The translations under genes and the position numbers were made by a program. Positions 1 through 8,053 of a stretch of DNA of 64,000 bases are shown one piece after another; position 1 is the first letter of the stretch, and every line of letters begins with the position of its first letter. Where the stretch lies: contig CAVQQP010000003.1 of NCBI GenBank assembly GCA_963714995.1, forward strand, positions 1 through 64,000, read 5' to 3'. The notes beneath the pieces were generated by a model. That model worked only from the letters and a program-made list of their open reading frames with translations, was not told the DNA's origin and made no database searches. Origin of the DNA: Prado023 sp963714995. Lineage in GTDB: Bacteria > Actinomycetota > Actinomycetes > S36-B12 > CAIYMF01.

Positions 1-178
1 GGTGAGGCCGCGGGTCGCGTTGCGCCCACTGCGATGCCAGCGTGGACTTGCCGAACCCGGCGCCCGCGTGGACCACCACCACGGGGATGTCGGCGTTGTC
101 CCGCAGACGTGCCAGAAGTGCCTTGCGCTCGATCACGCCGACGCCCCTAGTCACCTTGGGGGTGCCGTCGTCGACCAC
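1..178 (-). CDS. MalT/LuxR-type ATP-binding transcriptional regulator, N-terminus only (partial)
   Basis: On the minus strand, reading from a GTG at 178 (in-frame GTGs also at 154 and 136), the frame gives ...GTPKVTRGVGVIERKALLARL... and then VVVVHAGAGFGKSTLASQW. This is the start of a STAND/MalT-type ATPase: the GAGFGKST P-loop follows a short conserved leader. In large LuxR-family regulators this order continues into an NTPase, a repeat-rich sensor region and a C-terminal LuxR helix-turn-helix, all of which would lie beyond the left edge of the window. The gene runs divergently from the hypothetical/SulP pair, so the roughly 100 bp between them probably holds both promoters. The start is uncertain because no strong ribosome-binding site is visible. 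The family call rests on the P-loop and leader only. Confidence 0.6.
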   Translation of the reverse strand, partial: MVDDGTPKVTRGVGVIERKALLARLRDNADIPVVVVHAGAGFGKSTLASQWAQRDPRPH

Positions 179-239
179 CCGGTGATGATAGTCCGGCGCC
201 CTCGGCCGGGCCGGGCGTCGGGCTCATCCTCGGCGGATG

Positions 240-251
240 ATGCCCGGGCAT
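240..251. promoter_or_regulatory. 12-bp perfect palindrome in divergent intergenic region
   Basis: ATGCCCGGGCAT is a perfect palindrome in the gap between the divergent regulator and the hypothetical/SulP pair. It could be a binding site for a dimeric regulator. GC-rich palindromes of this size also arise by chance, so support is weak. Confidence 0.2.
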
Positions 252-275
252 GCCTGCCGGTGGTGTGCTTCGAGC

Positions 276-725
276 ATGAGGGTGCTCATCCGGGGTGAGG
301 TCTATGCGCACACGGCCCGTGGCCTGCTGTTCGACGGGCGGTCGCTCACTCTGGTGGACCTGGCGCCCTCGACCATCTGGTCATCTGCGACGCCCTCCTC
401 CGGGCTCGGCTACCTGCCGACCGGGGCCTACCTGGACCTCTGGGCGCGCAGGGCACGTCGCCTGGCCCGCCCCGGCTCATGTCGCGTGCGGGGAACGCTG
501 GCGCTGCTGGACCCCGACGCCCAACTCGCCGGCGACGCCGTCCTCACGCTGGGCAACCCGCGTATGACCGCACCCGGACTCACCTACGACGCCGAAGTCC
601 GCCACGGCCTGGTACCCGCGGAGTCGGGGGCCTGTGTGCTGTTCCTCGAATGGGACACTGCCCCGACGGCCACCAACGACGCGGAACCAGAAGTACCGCA
701 CCAGCAGAGGAGGTCAACCCGGTGA
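276..725 (+). CDS. Hypothetical protein translationally coupled to SulP transporter
   Basis: A 149-residue protein starting MRVLIRGEVYAHTARG. I do not recognise the family. It has no signal peptide, membrane segment or cofactor motif; it is a soluble protein with alternating hydrophobic stretches and a polar tail rich in Pro, Glu, Gln and Arg. The ATG at 276 was preferred over upstream starts in the same frame because residues before it (Cys/His-rich, low quality) look like non-coding sequence. Its TGA overlaps the GTG start of the SulP gene (GTGA), so the two are very likely co-transcribed and translationally coupled, which suggests an accessory role to the transporter. That role is inference only. 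Confidence 0.5.
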   Translation: MRVLIRGEVYAHTARGLLFDGRSLTLVDLAPSTIWSSATPSSGLGYLPTGAYLDLWARRARRLARPGSCRVRGTLALLDPDAQLAGDAVLTLGNPRMTAPGLTYDAEVRHGLVPAESGACVLFLEWDTAPTATNDAEPEVPHQQRRSTR

Positions 726-2497
726 ACCAGCCCGACGACGACCGGGCACGAGCCGGCGCTGAGTACGGGGGCCGGCCTCAACCGTTCCAGCCGAAGGCGC
801 GCGTGACGTCACGGTGGCGGTTCATCCCGCTCGTGGCATCGGTGCGGGGATATTCGGTGTCGCTGCTGCGTGTCGACGTGCTCGCCGGGGTGGCTCTGGC
901 GGCGCTGGCCGTCCCGCAGGGGATGGCCTATGCGCAGACGGCGGGCCTGCCGGTGGTGGCCGGGTTGTACGGGCTGCTGCTGCCCCTGGTCGCGTACGCG
1001 GCGCTGGGCTCGTCCCGGTCACTGATGACTGGCCCGACGGCGACGTCCGCCTTGCTGGTGGCCCCGGCGCTGGCCTCGGTCTCCTCGGATCCGGCTGACT
1101 ACCCGGCGCTGGCCGCGATGTTGGCGCTGCTCGTCGCCGCGGTGTTCCTGCTGGCGCGGGTGCTGCGCCTGGGCTGGATCTCGGACTACTTCTCGGCCGC
1201 GGTGCTCCTGGGGTTCCTCACCGGGCTGGCCCTGACCCTGGTGTCGGGGCAGCTCGACGATTTCACCGGTGTCGCTGTCGAGGGCGATACGGCCCTGCAG
1301 GAGTACGCGTCGTTCGCCGTGAACCTCGTGGGCGGAACCCATGCCCTGACGCTGCTGATCGGCGTGCTCAGTCTCACCGCCCTGCTGGTCGGTGGTCACT
1401 TCCTGCCCAAGTTCCCGATGCTGCTGCTGGTGACGGTGGTCGCGATCGGCGCGTCGGCGTTGTGGGACCTCGGGGACCGCGGGGTGGTGCTCGTCGGCGA
1501 GATCCCGCCCGGCCTGCCGACGCTGGCGTGGCCGGCGGTGTCCTTGACCGACATCGCGCTGCTGGTCCCGTCGGCGGTCGGCATCGCGCTGGTCGGATTC
1601 TCCGACGCGATCCTGACCGCCCGCAGCCTGTCGCAGCCCGACGCCCCCACCGTGGACACCAACCAGGAGCTCACCGCGCTGGCAGGAATCAACGCCGCCG
1701 CGGGTGTCTCCCAGTCGTTCCCGCTGGGGTCCAGCGGCTCGCGCAGCGCGGTGAACATCCGGCTCGGCGGGCGCACCCAGGTCGTCGGGCTGGTCCAGGC
1801 CGGTGGGGTCGCGGTGGTGCTGCTGTTCCTGACCGGGGCACTGGCGCTGCTGCCCAAGGCCACCCTCGGGGCGGTCATCATCTACGCCGCGCTCGGGCTG
1901 ATGGACATCGGCGCCTGGCGGGCATTCGCCCGCGGGTCGCGGGGCGAGTTGGTGGTCGCCGTGATCACCGTGATCGGGATGCTCACGATCGGCCTGCTGC
2001 CCTCGCTGATCCTGGCCGTGCTGCTGTCGATCCTCGACGTGATCCGGCGCAGCGCCCAACCGCGCGACGCCGTCCTCGGCTGGAGCCCCACCGCGGGACG
2101 GTTCGTCGACGTCGAGCGCCACGGTGACGCGGTCGTGTTCCCCGGCGTGATCATCTACCGCCTCGACGATCGGTTGTTCTTCGCCAACTGCCGGTACTTC
2201 CGCAGCCGCGTGCGCGAGGCGGTGCGCGGTGCGCCCTACCCGGTGACCACACTCGTCTTCGACGCCGAGTCCGTCAGCGACCTCGACACCTCCGGCGTCC
2301 AAGCCCTCACCGACCTCATCACCGAGCTCAAGGGCGACGGCATCCGCTTCGTCCTGGCCCGGTCACGAGCCACCTTCGAGGAACAGCTCAGCAGAACCGG
2401 GCAGGACGACGTCCTGCCCCCCGAGGACCGGTTCCCCACCGTACGGGCAGCCGTCACCTCGGTAGCGGGCGTCGAACTGGAGGCCCCTCGCCAGTAG
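722..2497 (+). CDS. SulP family inorganic anion transporter with C-terminal STAS domain
   Basis: A 591-residue membrane protein of the SulP/SLC26 family, which moves sulfate, bicarbonate or related anions across the cytoplasmic membrane. The transmembrane domain spans about residues 35-440 and carries the family signature near the first helices (ALAVPQGMAYAQTAGLP, then GPTATSALL). The C-terminal ~130 residues are a STAS domain with the conserved DAESVSDLDTSGVQAL segment (about 515-530). The start is GTG 722: an AGAGGAGG ribosome-binding site lies about 10 bases upstream and the codon overlaps the previous stop. Longer in-frame starts would overlap the upstream gene completely. The substrate cannot be told from sequence. 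Confidence 0.9.
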   Translation: MNQPDDDRARAGAEYGGRPQPFQPKARVTSRWRFIPLVASVRGYSVSLLRVDVLAGVALAALAVPQGMAYAQTAGLPVVAGLYGLLLPLVAYAALGSSRSLMTGPTATSALLVAPALASVSSDPADYPALAAMLALLVAAVFLLARVLRLGWISDYFSAAVLLGFLTGLALTLVSGQLDDFTGVAVEGDTALQEYASFAVNLVGGTHALTLLIGVLSLTALLVGGHFLPKFPMLLLVTVVAIGASALWDLGDRGVVLVGEIPPGLPTLAWPAVSLTDIALLVPSAVGIALVGFSDAILTARSLSQPDAPTVDTNQELTALAGINAAAGVSQSFPLGSSGSRSAVNIRLGGRTQVVGLVQAGGVAVVLLFLTGALALLPKATLGAVIIYAALGLMDIGAWRAFARGSRGELVVAVITVIGMLTIGLLPSLILAVLLSILDVIRRSAQPRDAVLGWSPTAGRFVDVERHGDAVVFPGVIIYRLDDRLFFANCRYFRSRVREAVRGAPYPVTTLVFDAESVSDLDTSGVQALTDLITELKGDGIRFVLARSRATFEEQLSRTGQDDVLPPEDRFPTVRAAVTSVAGVELEAPRQ

Positions 2498-2537
2498 AAC
2501 GGCAGGCTCACCGAATCTGACCTGGGGGAATCGGAAA

Positions 2538-2551
2538 GCGGGTCGACCCGC
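2538..2551. promoter_or_regulatory. 14-bp perfect palindrome between convergent genes
   Basis: GCGGGTCGACCCGC lies between the stop of SulP and the stop of the HAD gene. It is a gapless palindrome, so it could form only a tight hairpin. It may act as a weak bidirectional terminator or protein site. Confidence 0.25.
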
Positions 2552-2625
2552 CCCCTACCGTTGATGTTGATCCTCGCAGCCGTGCGCCGGAAGGACCGCC
2601 GCGATGGTGATCCGCCTGCCGACGA

Positions 2626-3345
2626 TCAGCCGCCGAGCAGGGCCGCGAGGTGTGTCAGTGACCTCGCCTCCAGCGTCGGGGCGCTGAAGTACTCGGGGTA
2701 GGGCTCCTCGGTCCGATTGATCCAGGCGGTACGAAGACCTGCGCGGTGGGCGCCGTCGATGTCCCACGGGTGGACCGCGACGAGCATCATGGTGGCGGGT
2801 CGCGCGCGGCAACGACCGGCCGCGTAGGCGTAGGCCGCTGGCGCGGGCTTCCAGAACCCCGCATCCTCGGTGGACAACTGGCGTTCGAAGTGCCCGCTCA
2901 CGCCGGCGCGCACGCACAGCTGTTCCGCGACCGAGACCTCGCCGTTGCTCAGGGTGACCAGTTCCGGCCCGAGTGCCACGAGTGCTGCAAGGCCCGCGGG
3001 GACGTCGCTGTGTACGCCGAGCTCGTCGAAGCCCCCCATGATGTGCCCGACGGCCTCGTCGACGGTGCGGTTCAGGGGCAGCCCCGCGAGGCTGGAACGC
3101 AATACGCCGGTGGCGAGTTGGGTGAAGTGCGCCGGCGCGCGGGCGGCTGTCAGCGCGAACCCGTGCAGCAGCACCGTCGTGAGCCACGTCGGGGCCAGTT
3201 GGGCGGGTGCTCCGACGTCGACGAACCGGCCGCCAAGCGGTGAGAGGTCCGACAAGGTCCCGTACACATCGAAGAGCAACACGTCGGGGGTCGAGGGGGC
3301 GCTGCCGAGGTCCGAGGTCCGTGGGTCGAGATTCGTTGTGCCCAT
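2626..3345 (-). CDS. HAD superfamily hydrolase, haloacid dehalogenase type II-like
   Basis: A 239-residue HAD hydrolase. Motif I is FDVYGTLSD with the expected nucleophile Asp at about residue 26. Motif II is TLSNGEV, motif III is the Lys in WKPAPAAY, and motif IV is the acidic/His stretch VAVHPWDIDGA. DxYGTL with a WDIxGA motif is typical of type II (S)-2-haloacid dehalogenases and their relatives, which cleave carbon-halogen or phosphate bonds through an aspartyl ester. The true substrate is unknown. ATG 3345 was chosen over the longer frame start because family similarity begins shortly after it and a GGAG lies just upstream. Confidence 0.8.
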   Translation of the reverse strand: MGTTNLDPRTSDLGSAPSTPDVLLFDVYGTLSDLSPLGGRFVDVGAPAQLAPTWLTTVLLHGFALTAARAPAHFTQLATGVLRSSLAGLPLNRTVDEAVGHIMGGFDELGVHSDVPAGLAALVALGPELVTLSNGEVSVAEQLCVRAGVSGHFERQLSTEDAGFWKPAPAAYAYAAGRCRARPATMMLVAVHPWDIDGAHRAGLRTAWINRTEEPYPEYFSAPTLEARSLTHLAALLGG

Positions 3346-3557
3346 GGGGCTCCGATCGCGATGTCGGCTCGACGGGGCTCGAGCCTGAGCCTGTTCGGCC
3401 AGAACAGGCTGCAGTGCACGACGATCCTCTGCATCCCCGCGCGATGCCACTCAAGACGTGGGCCAACCGCCTGGCGTGACCCGCGCGTTTCGCGGCGGGA
3501 TGCATCTCGAGTGTGCCGTCGACAGGCGCGGCTCGTGGACGGGGGCAGAGCCCGTGG

Positions 3558-3674
3558 TCACCCGTCCCAGCCGTAGAACCGGCCGAATGCCCCGAGTATG
3601 GCCACCAGGCAGAAGAACGTCACGAACGCGGACAGCAGACCGCGACCGGCCGCCCCCGGTCGCCACCCATGCAT
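3558..3674 (-). CDS. Small membrane protein, 38 residues
   Basis: Starting at ATG 3674 the minus strand encodes MHGWRPGAAGRGLLS, then a single hydrophobic helix (AFVTFFCLVAILGAF) and the tail GRFYGWDG before TGA. The start overlaps the stop of the preceding reading frame as TGATG, a common coupling arrangement. Too short for family assignment. It may be a separate small protein or the C-terminal piece of a protein broken by the frame change described for the neighbouring locus. Confidence 0.35.
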   Translation of the reverse strand: MHGWRPGAAGRGLLSAFVTFFCLVAILGAFGRFYGWDG

Positions 3675-3897
3675 CACGCAGGACGTTGCCGCTGCGCTCG
3701 GTCCCGGAGCAGCAGCCCCACAGCGAGCAGGCCGTAGCCGACGACGACACCGCCCAGACCACAGCGCCGAACGTGGGCCCGATGGCAGCCAGCGCCGCCA
3801 AACCCGAACCCACTGCGCAGATGAACCGCGCTGCCGGGATGCTCTGATCCCTAGGATCCCGGTACCGAGCGGGCACAGCCGCTGGTCGGCCCGCCAT
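3674..3897 (-). pseudogene. Small two-helix membrane protein, frame broken
   Basis: From ATG 3897 the frame reads MAGRPAAVPARYRDPRDQSIPAARF and one hydrophobic segment, then becomes arginine-rich nonsense. Restoring one base near 3755 (GTGTCG read as GTGGTCG) gives a smooth second hydrophobic helix (VVVGYGLLAVGLLLRDRAQ) and a stop at 3674-3676. The intact product would be a ~70-residue protein with two membrane helices, coupled to the 38-residue membrane ORF below it. The break may be a sequencing deletion or a real mutation. Family not recognised. Confidence 0.35.
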
Positions 3898-3987
3898 CAC
3901 CCGGCCCTCCCCTCGATGCCCCAGCCCGTCCTCCATTCCAGAATCGCCCTGGGCGCGCGTCGCCCGGAAGGGCCGAACGACACACGC

Positions 3988-5061
3988 TCAGGCCACCACA
4001 GTCCCCCGCAGCACCACCCGCGCGGGCTGGTGGAGCACCCCGAGGTCCGCCAACGGGTCGGCGTCGAACACGACGAAGTCGGCGGGGTCGCCCTCCCCCA
4101 GCCCGGCGTTCCATCCGAGCCAGTCACGAGCCCGCCACGACGCCGCACCGAGCGCGTAGTCCGCGGACATGCCGAGTTCGGCCATCGCGATCACCTCACC
4201 GGCGATGTTCCCGTGCCGGGCAACCCCGCCGCCGTCGGTACCGGCATACAGCGCCACGCCGGCGTCGTGCGCAGCCATGATCGTGGCCCGCCGACGCGCG
4301 TACAGGTCGGTCATCGTCGCCGAGTAGTCAGGGAACTTCGCCCTGCCGGCCTCCGCGTAATCGGGGAACTTGTCCAGCTGCATCACCGTCGGCACGAGCG
4401 CGACACCACGCGCCGCCATCGACTCGATCAGTCCCTCGGTCAGTCCCGTCCCGTGCTCGATGCAGTCGATGCCGGCGTCGATGAGCCCCGGGAGCACGTC
4501 GTGGCCGAAGCAGTGCGCGGTGACCCTCGCTCCAAGCTCGTGGGCCACCGCGATGGCCTGCGCGAACACCTCGGCGGGGAAGGACGGCGCGAGATCGCCC
4601 TCCTCCCGGGAGATCCAGTCGCCCACCAGCTTCACCCAGCCGTCGCCGCGCAGCGCCTCGCGTGCGACGGCAGCGGACAGCTCAGCGGGCTCGACCTCGT
4701 CGGCGTAGTTGCGCAGGTAGCGCCTCGTCCGGGCGATGTGGCGCCCGGCCCGGATCAGCCGGGGCAGGTCCGCCCGCTCGTGCATCCAGGAGGTGTCCAG
4801 CGGGGATCCCGCGTCGCGGATCAGGAGGGCGCCGGCGTCGCGATCGAGGATCGCCTGGGCCTCGGCCTCCTCATCGGTGAGGGCCCCACCCTCGCCGAGA
4901 CCAAGGTGGCAGTGGGCGTCAACGAGCCCCGGGACGATCCAGCCCTCGGCCGCCGTCTCCGCGCCGATCGGCCGCTCGTAGGTGATGCGGCCGCCCACCA
5001 CGTACACATCACGCACCTGCCCATCGGGAAGCACGGGTCCGGAGAACCGCAATGCAGTCAT
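3988..5061 (-). CDS. Amidohydrolase family protein (imidazolonepropionase-like)
   Basis: A 357-residue metal-dependent hydrolase of the amidohydrolase superfamily. Visible metal-site motifs are VDAHCHLG (HxH on strand 1), a Lys in WVKLVGDW, His in TAHCFGHD, His in CIEHGTGL and Asp in LYAGTDGGG. It ends with the usual small beta-sandwich (DPADFVVFDADPLADL). Such enzymes hydrolyse C-N bonds in cyclic amides, dipeptides or related compounds; no substrate can be assigned. ATG 5061 was chosen because it immediately precedes the composite beta-sandwich start (MTALRFSGPVLPDG). The longer in-frame extension is Arg/Pro-rich and unlikely to be translated. Confidence 0.85.
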   Translation of the reverse strand: MTALRFSGPVLPDGQVRDVYVVGGRITYERPIGAETAAEGWIVPGLVDAHCHLGLGEGGALTDEEAEAQAILDRDAGALLIRDAGSPLDTSWMHERADLPRLIRAGRHIARTRRYLRNYADEVEPAELSAAVAREALRGDGWVKLVGDWISREEGDLAPSFPAEVFAQAIAVAHELGARVTAHCFGHDVLPGLIDAGIDCIEHGTGLTEGLIESMAARGVALVPTVMQLDKFPDYAEAGRAKFPDYSATMTDLYARRRATIMAAHDAGVALYAGTDGGGVARHGNIAGEVIAMAELGMSADYALGAASWRARDWLGWNAGLGEGDPADFVVFDADPLADLGVLHQPARVVLRGTVVA

Positions 5062-5157
5062 GCACCGGACGTTACTTGGCGGCCGGTCACTCCAATGCCC
5101 AGAGGTCATCGACGATCAGCGGGATCCTGGTCCCGTCGGCGCCGACGAGGTGCGCGG

Positions 5158-5868
5158 TCAGGATGCGGCGGCGATCAGCAGCTCGGCGACACGCGCGGGC
5201 TGTTCGCGGAAGAGCCCGTGGTCGGCTGCGATCTCGAGGACTTCAGCACCGACTGAGGCAGCCATCACCCGCTGGGTCTCCGGCGGCACCAGGGTGTCGG
5301 CGGTCGTCAGGATGTAGGTGCGGCGGCGGGAGGTCGGCAGTTCCCCGCGCCACTTCTCGCGTAACGCAGCGATGCCCTGCGGACGCTGAGTGCGCTCCAG
5401 GTAGGTCCGCACCGCGTCCCGCTCGGCAGGGTCAGCTGCCGCGACGTACAGGTCGATGTTCAGGGCGCACAGGCCAGGGCCGGAGCTGAGTACCAGTCCG
5501 TCGAAGGCGGCGAATCCGGCCTCTTCGCCGGCCTCGAACGGGTCGCCGCCGGCGAAGAGGTCGAGCACGGAGGATCCATCCCGCGGGATCCACGCCGCGA
5601 CGTAGACCACCGGCACGTCGGGGTGGTCCACGGCGATCCTGGAGGCGGTGAAGCCTCCGAACGAGTAGCCGACCAGCACGACGTGTCTCAGGTCATCGGG
5701 GAGCACGGCGCGCACGGCATTGGCGTACTCCTCCAAGCTCGCGTCAGGGCTCCCACACGGCAGGTCAACGACGATCACGTCGTGGCCAGCCGAACCCAAC
5801 GGCTCGATCACAGGCTCCAGGGTCGCGGGTGTATCCCATGCGCCCGGAACGATGACGAACGTGGCCAT
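5158..5868 (-). CDS. Alpha/beta hydrolase (esterase, MATFVIVPGAW type)
   Basis: A 236-residue alpha/beta hydrolase that begins with the FVIVPGAWDTP oxyanion strand. The nucleophile elbow is VLVGYSFGG and the late catalytic His is in AADHGLFREQP. This resembles the small plant/bacterial hydroxynitrile-lyase/methylesterase-like group. A perfect AGGAGG lies about 7 bases before ATG 5868, which fixes the start; the longer open frame upstream is not coding-like. It sits between amidohydrolase and PEP-mutase-family genes on the same strand, with gaps of about 100-200 bp. Substrate unknown. Confidence 0.82.
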   Translation of the reverse strand: MATFVIVPGAWDTPATLEPVIEPLGSAGHDVIVVDLPCGSPDASLEEYANAVRAVLPDDLRHVVLVGYSFGGFTASRIAVDHPDVPVVYVAAWIPRDGSSVLDLFAGGDPFEAGEEAGFAAFDGLVLSSGPGLCALNIDLYVAAADPAERDAVRTYLERTQRPQGIAALREKWRGELPTSRRRTYILTTADTLVPPETQRVMAASVGAEVLEIAADHGLFREQPARVAELLIAAAS

Positions 5869-6073
5869 CAGCAGATCCTCCTCGGGCACAGCGCCGCTCG
5901 GTGCTGGGCTCGCAGGTGAGCCTGCGCGCCCCTTCGCCGCTGACGATCGCGTCGAAGCGAAAAGCATCGCTGATCTGGTTGGGCGTGTCCATGAGTTGTC
6001 GGAGGGGCCGCTCCGGGATGGACGGCGGATCGCCTTCGTCACTGCCGGTCCGCGACGTCCTCCACCGGGCCGA

Positions 6074-6883
6074 TCAGGTACGAAACAGGGCGTCCACGTT
6101 GGGGAGCTGCTCGAACCGGGCGAACGTTCCCGTCCCGGCGATCTCCCGTGCGGACTCCAAGAAGCCCGCCCATGCGGTGCGTGCCAGGGTCCCCCCGACG
6201 CTGATCCGCCGGACTCCCAGATCAGCCGCCTGCGCGACGGTCATGAACGGGGCGTTGATCAGCAGGTTCACCGGCTTGGGTGACACGGCGTCGACAATCG
6301 CGGCGACCTGCTCGACTGTGTCGATCCGCGGAGCGTAGAGGCAGTCTGCCCCTGCTTCGGCGTACGCGCACAGCCGTCGGATCGTCTCATCGAGGTCGGG
6401 CCGGCCAACGACGAACCCCTCGGAGCGGCCGGTGAGAAGGATGCCCGTACCACTCTCGTCGATCGCGCGTCGAGCGGCCCGAACACGCTCGACGGCGAGA
6501 TCGAACCGATACAGCGGGTCAGCCTCATCGCCGCTGGCGTCTTCGATGGACAGCCCGGCGATCCCCGTGGCCGCAGCACGTGTGACGTTGTCGGCGACGT
6601 GCTGGGGGTCGACGGCGAACCCACCCTCGAAGTCCGCGCTCACGGGCACGTTCACGGCAACCGCGATCGCGCGCAGATGTGCCAAGGCCTCCTCGAGGGT
6701 GGCGGCGCGATTATCGGCACGACCCAACGTCCAGGCGAAGCCTGCGCTGGTCGTCGCCAGGGCCCGGAATCCGAGCCGTTCAAGGGCCCGCGCGCTGCCC
6801 GCATCCCACGGATTGGGCATCACGAAGCAGCCAGACGAGTGCAGGCGATGAAACTCAGCGACCCGATCTTCCTGCACGGTCAT
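6074..6883 (-). CDS. Isocitrate lyase/PEP mutase superfamily protein
   Basis: A 269-residue single-domain (beta/alpha)8 protein of the PEP mutase/isocitrate lyase superfamily. Features are the N-terminal FVMPNPWDAGSARALERLGF segment, the metal-binding SADFEGGF, GLSIEDASGDE, and ILLTGRSEGF. These enzymes form or break C-C or P-C bonds next to a carboxylate through an enolate and Mg. This subgroup (carboxyvinyl-carboxyphosphonate phosphorylmutase-like) usually lacks a proven substrate. ATG 6883 was chosen because a GAGGTGTGG ribosome-binding site lies just before it; an in-frame ATG at 6895 is the alternative. Confidence 0.85.
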   Translation of the reverse strand: MTVQEDRVAEFHRLHSSGCFVMPNPWDAGSARALERLGFRALATTSAGFAWTLGRADNRAATLEEALAHLRAIAVAVNVPVSADFEGGFAVDPQHVADNVTRAAATGIAGLSIEDASGDEADPLYRFDLAVERVRAARRAIDESGTGILLTGRSEGFVVGRPDLDETIRRLCAYAEAGADCLYAPRIDTVEQVAAIVDAVSPKPVNLLINAPFMTVAQAADLGVRRISVGGTLARTAWAGFLESAREIAGTGTFARFEQLPNVDALFRT

Positions 6884-7270
6884 GCCACACCTCATCGTGT
6901 TGAGCCGTCTCTGCCGGGCGTGGCCGCCTACAACCGTCGCGCCGTGCGTGTTCGGGTCGCTGACCGGGTCCTGGCGCGGCCGATGAGGCTGCCTCACGCT
7001 CCCTCATCCAGACACCATAGCCCCGAGCACGCGCGCGTGGATAGGACAGACTTACCTGAGGCTTGACGGCCCTCGTCTGCCCGTGGTGCAGGCCGGTCGG
7101 GTTGCCCAGCGGGTCGGCGTCAGCGACCGCCACGGCGGATCCGAACACCAGGATGACGCCCTTGTGCTGGGGCACGGCAGCTACGTAGGTGGACCGCTCC
7201 CGGGGCCGCCACCCCGAGGTCGGGTGGATCAGCACTTGCACCGCGAGCGTCGTGGCTGTGGACTGGCAGC
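6884..7270. other. 387-bp stretch without a confident gene
   Basis: No frame gives a convincing protein. On the minus strand, about 7080-7240 can be read as a peptide containing VILVFGSAVAVADAD and PLGNPTGLHH. This faintly resembles the C-terminal strand of a glyoxalase/VOC fold, but it lacks a proper start and runs into Arg-rich nonsense. It could be a gene remnant. Promoters for the divergent genes at 6883 and 7271 are presumably here, but none is clear. Confidence 0.3.
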
Positions 7271-7531
7271 ATGCCCACGATCACCCAGGTCAAGGACCGC
7301 ACGACCGGCAGCTGCACCGGCATGACCCTGGCGGCGCTCGAAGTCCTCGCCGTCGACGGGGAGCGGACCCACGAGTATCGGATCCGCGAATGGGCCTACA
7401 AGGGCGTGTGGCAACTCCAGGAGCTCAAGGACGGCGCCACCGGCATGACCGACACCGACTACATCGACCTCGGCGAATTCCCGACCCAGGAATCGGCCCT
7501 GGCTCACATCGAGCGGCCCACACAGCCATAG
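7271..7531 (+). CDS. Small hypothetical protein, 86 residues
   Basis: Starts MPTITQVKDRTTGSCTGMTL and has a compact alternating pattern with aromatic residues (YRIREWAYKGVWQLQELK) typical of a small beta-rich soluble domain. No signal peptide, membrane segment or known motif. Third-position GC is that of real genes here, and the frame stays free of Arg/Pro-rich shadow composition. The ribosome-binding site is weak. It is convergent with the polyferredoxin pair at 7568-9000. Function unknown. Confidence 0.5.
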   Translation: MPTITQVKDRTTGSCTGMTLAALEVLAVDGERTHEYRIREWAYKGVWQLQELKDGATGMTDTDYIDLGEFPTQESALAHIERPTQP

Positions 7532-7567
7532 GCATCACTCGCATCGGCAGTGCCGCGGCGTGCACGA

Positions 7568-8053
7568 CTACCCGGCGGCCTGTTCGCTGAGCCAGTCGCG
7601 CAGGCTCGGAATGTCGAACCCGCTGAGGGCCCCGGTCTCCTTGAGGCTGGACAGGCTGGTGTCGGTGGACGTGTCCGCCGGGATGCCGAAGCGCTCGTAC
7701 AGAGCTGACTTGCTCACGGGGAAGGCATCGAGCACCTGCTGGATCGTCATCCAGCCCTTGACATCGTCCGGGACTGCGCCCGCCGCGGGTGCCACATGCT
7801 CACCTGACTCGGTGCCCTGGCCCGTGGCGGAGCCTTGCGCCTCGGCGGCACTGAGCGATGCGCCCCGACCGGTCGTGGCGAACCAGCCGAGGTCACGGGC
7901 CAGGAGGATGCTCCCGGCGAAGACCGCGACGATGACCAGCGCGTACGCCCAGTTCGGGACCTTCGCGCTGCGCAGCCGTGGCGTCGTGGGCGCGGGGTGG
8001 GCACTGCGCGGGATGCGCAGCATCGGGATCGCGGTGATCTGCTGATCGGTCAT
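7568..8053 (-). CDS. Membrane-anchored partner of polyferredoxin protein
   Basis: A 161-residue protein: cytoplasmic N-terminus, one transmembrane helix (about 33-52, WAYALVIVAVFAGSILLA), a low-complexity Gly/Ala/Glu linker, and a C-terminal domain about 95-158. That domain has GWMTIQQVLDAFPVSKSALYERFGIP and SLSSLKETG, a small helical domain found next to, or at the end of, NapH/CcoG-like iron-sulfur membrane proteins. Its ATG overlaps the stop of the polyferredoxin gene by four bases (ATGA), so the two are coupled and probably form one complex. The role of the domain is not known to me. Confidence 0.65.
   Translation of the reverse strand: MTDQQITAIPMLRIPRSAHPAPTTPRLRSAKVPNWAYALVIVAVFAGSILLARDLGWFATTGRGASLSAAEAQGSATGQGTESGEHVAPAAGAVPDDVKGWMTIQQVLDAFPVSKSALYERFGIPADTSTDTSLSSLKETGALSGFDIPSLRDWLSEQAAG

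Noticed and set aside
6855..7241. 128-codon minus-strand frame upstream of the PEP-mutase-family gene
   Set aside because: Only a short stretch looks protein-like; the second half is antisense to, or overlaps, the start region of the real gene.
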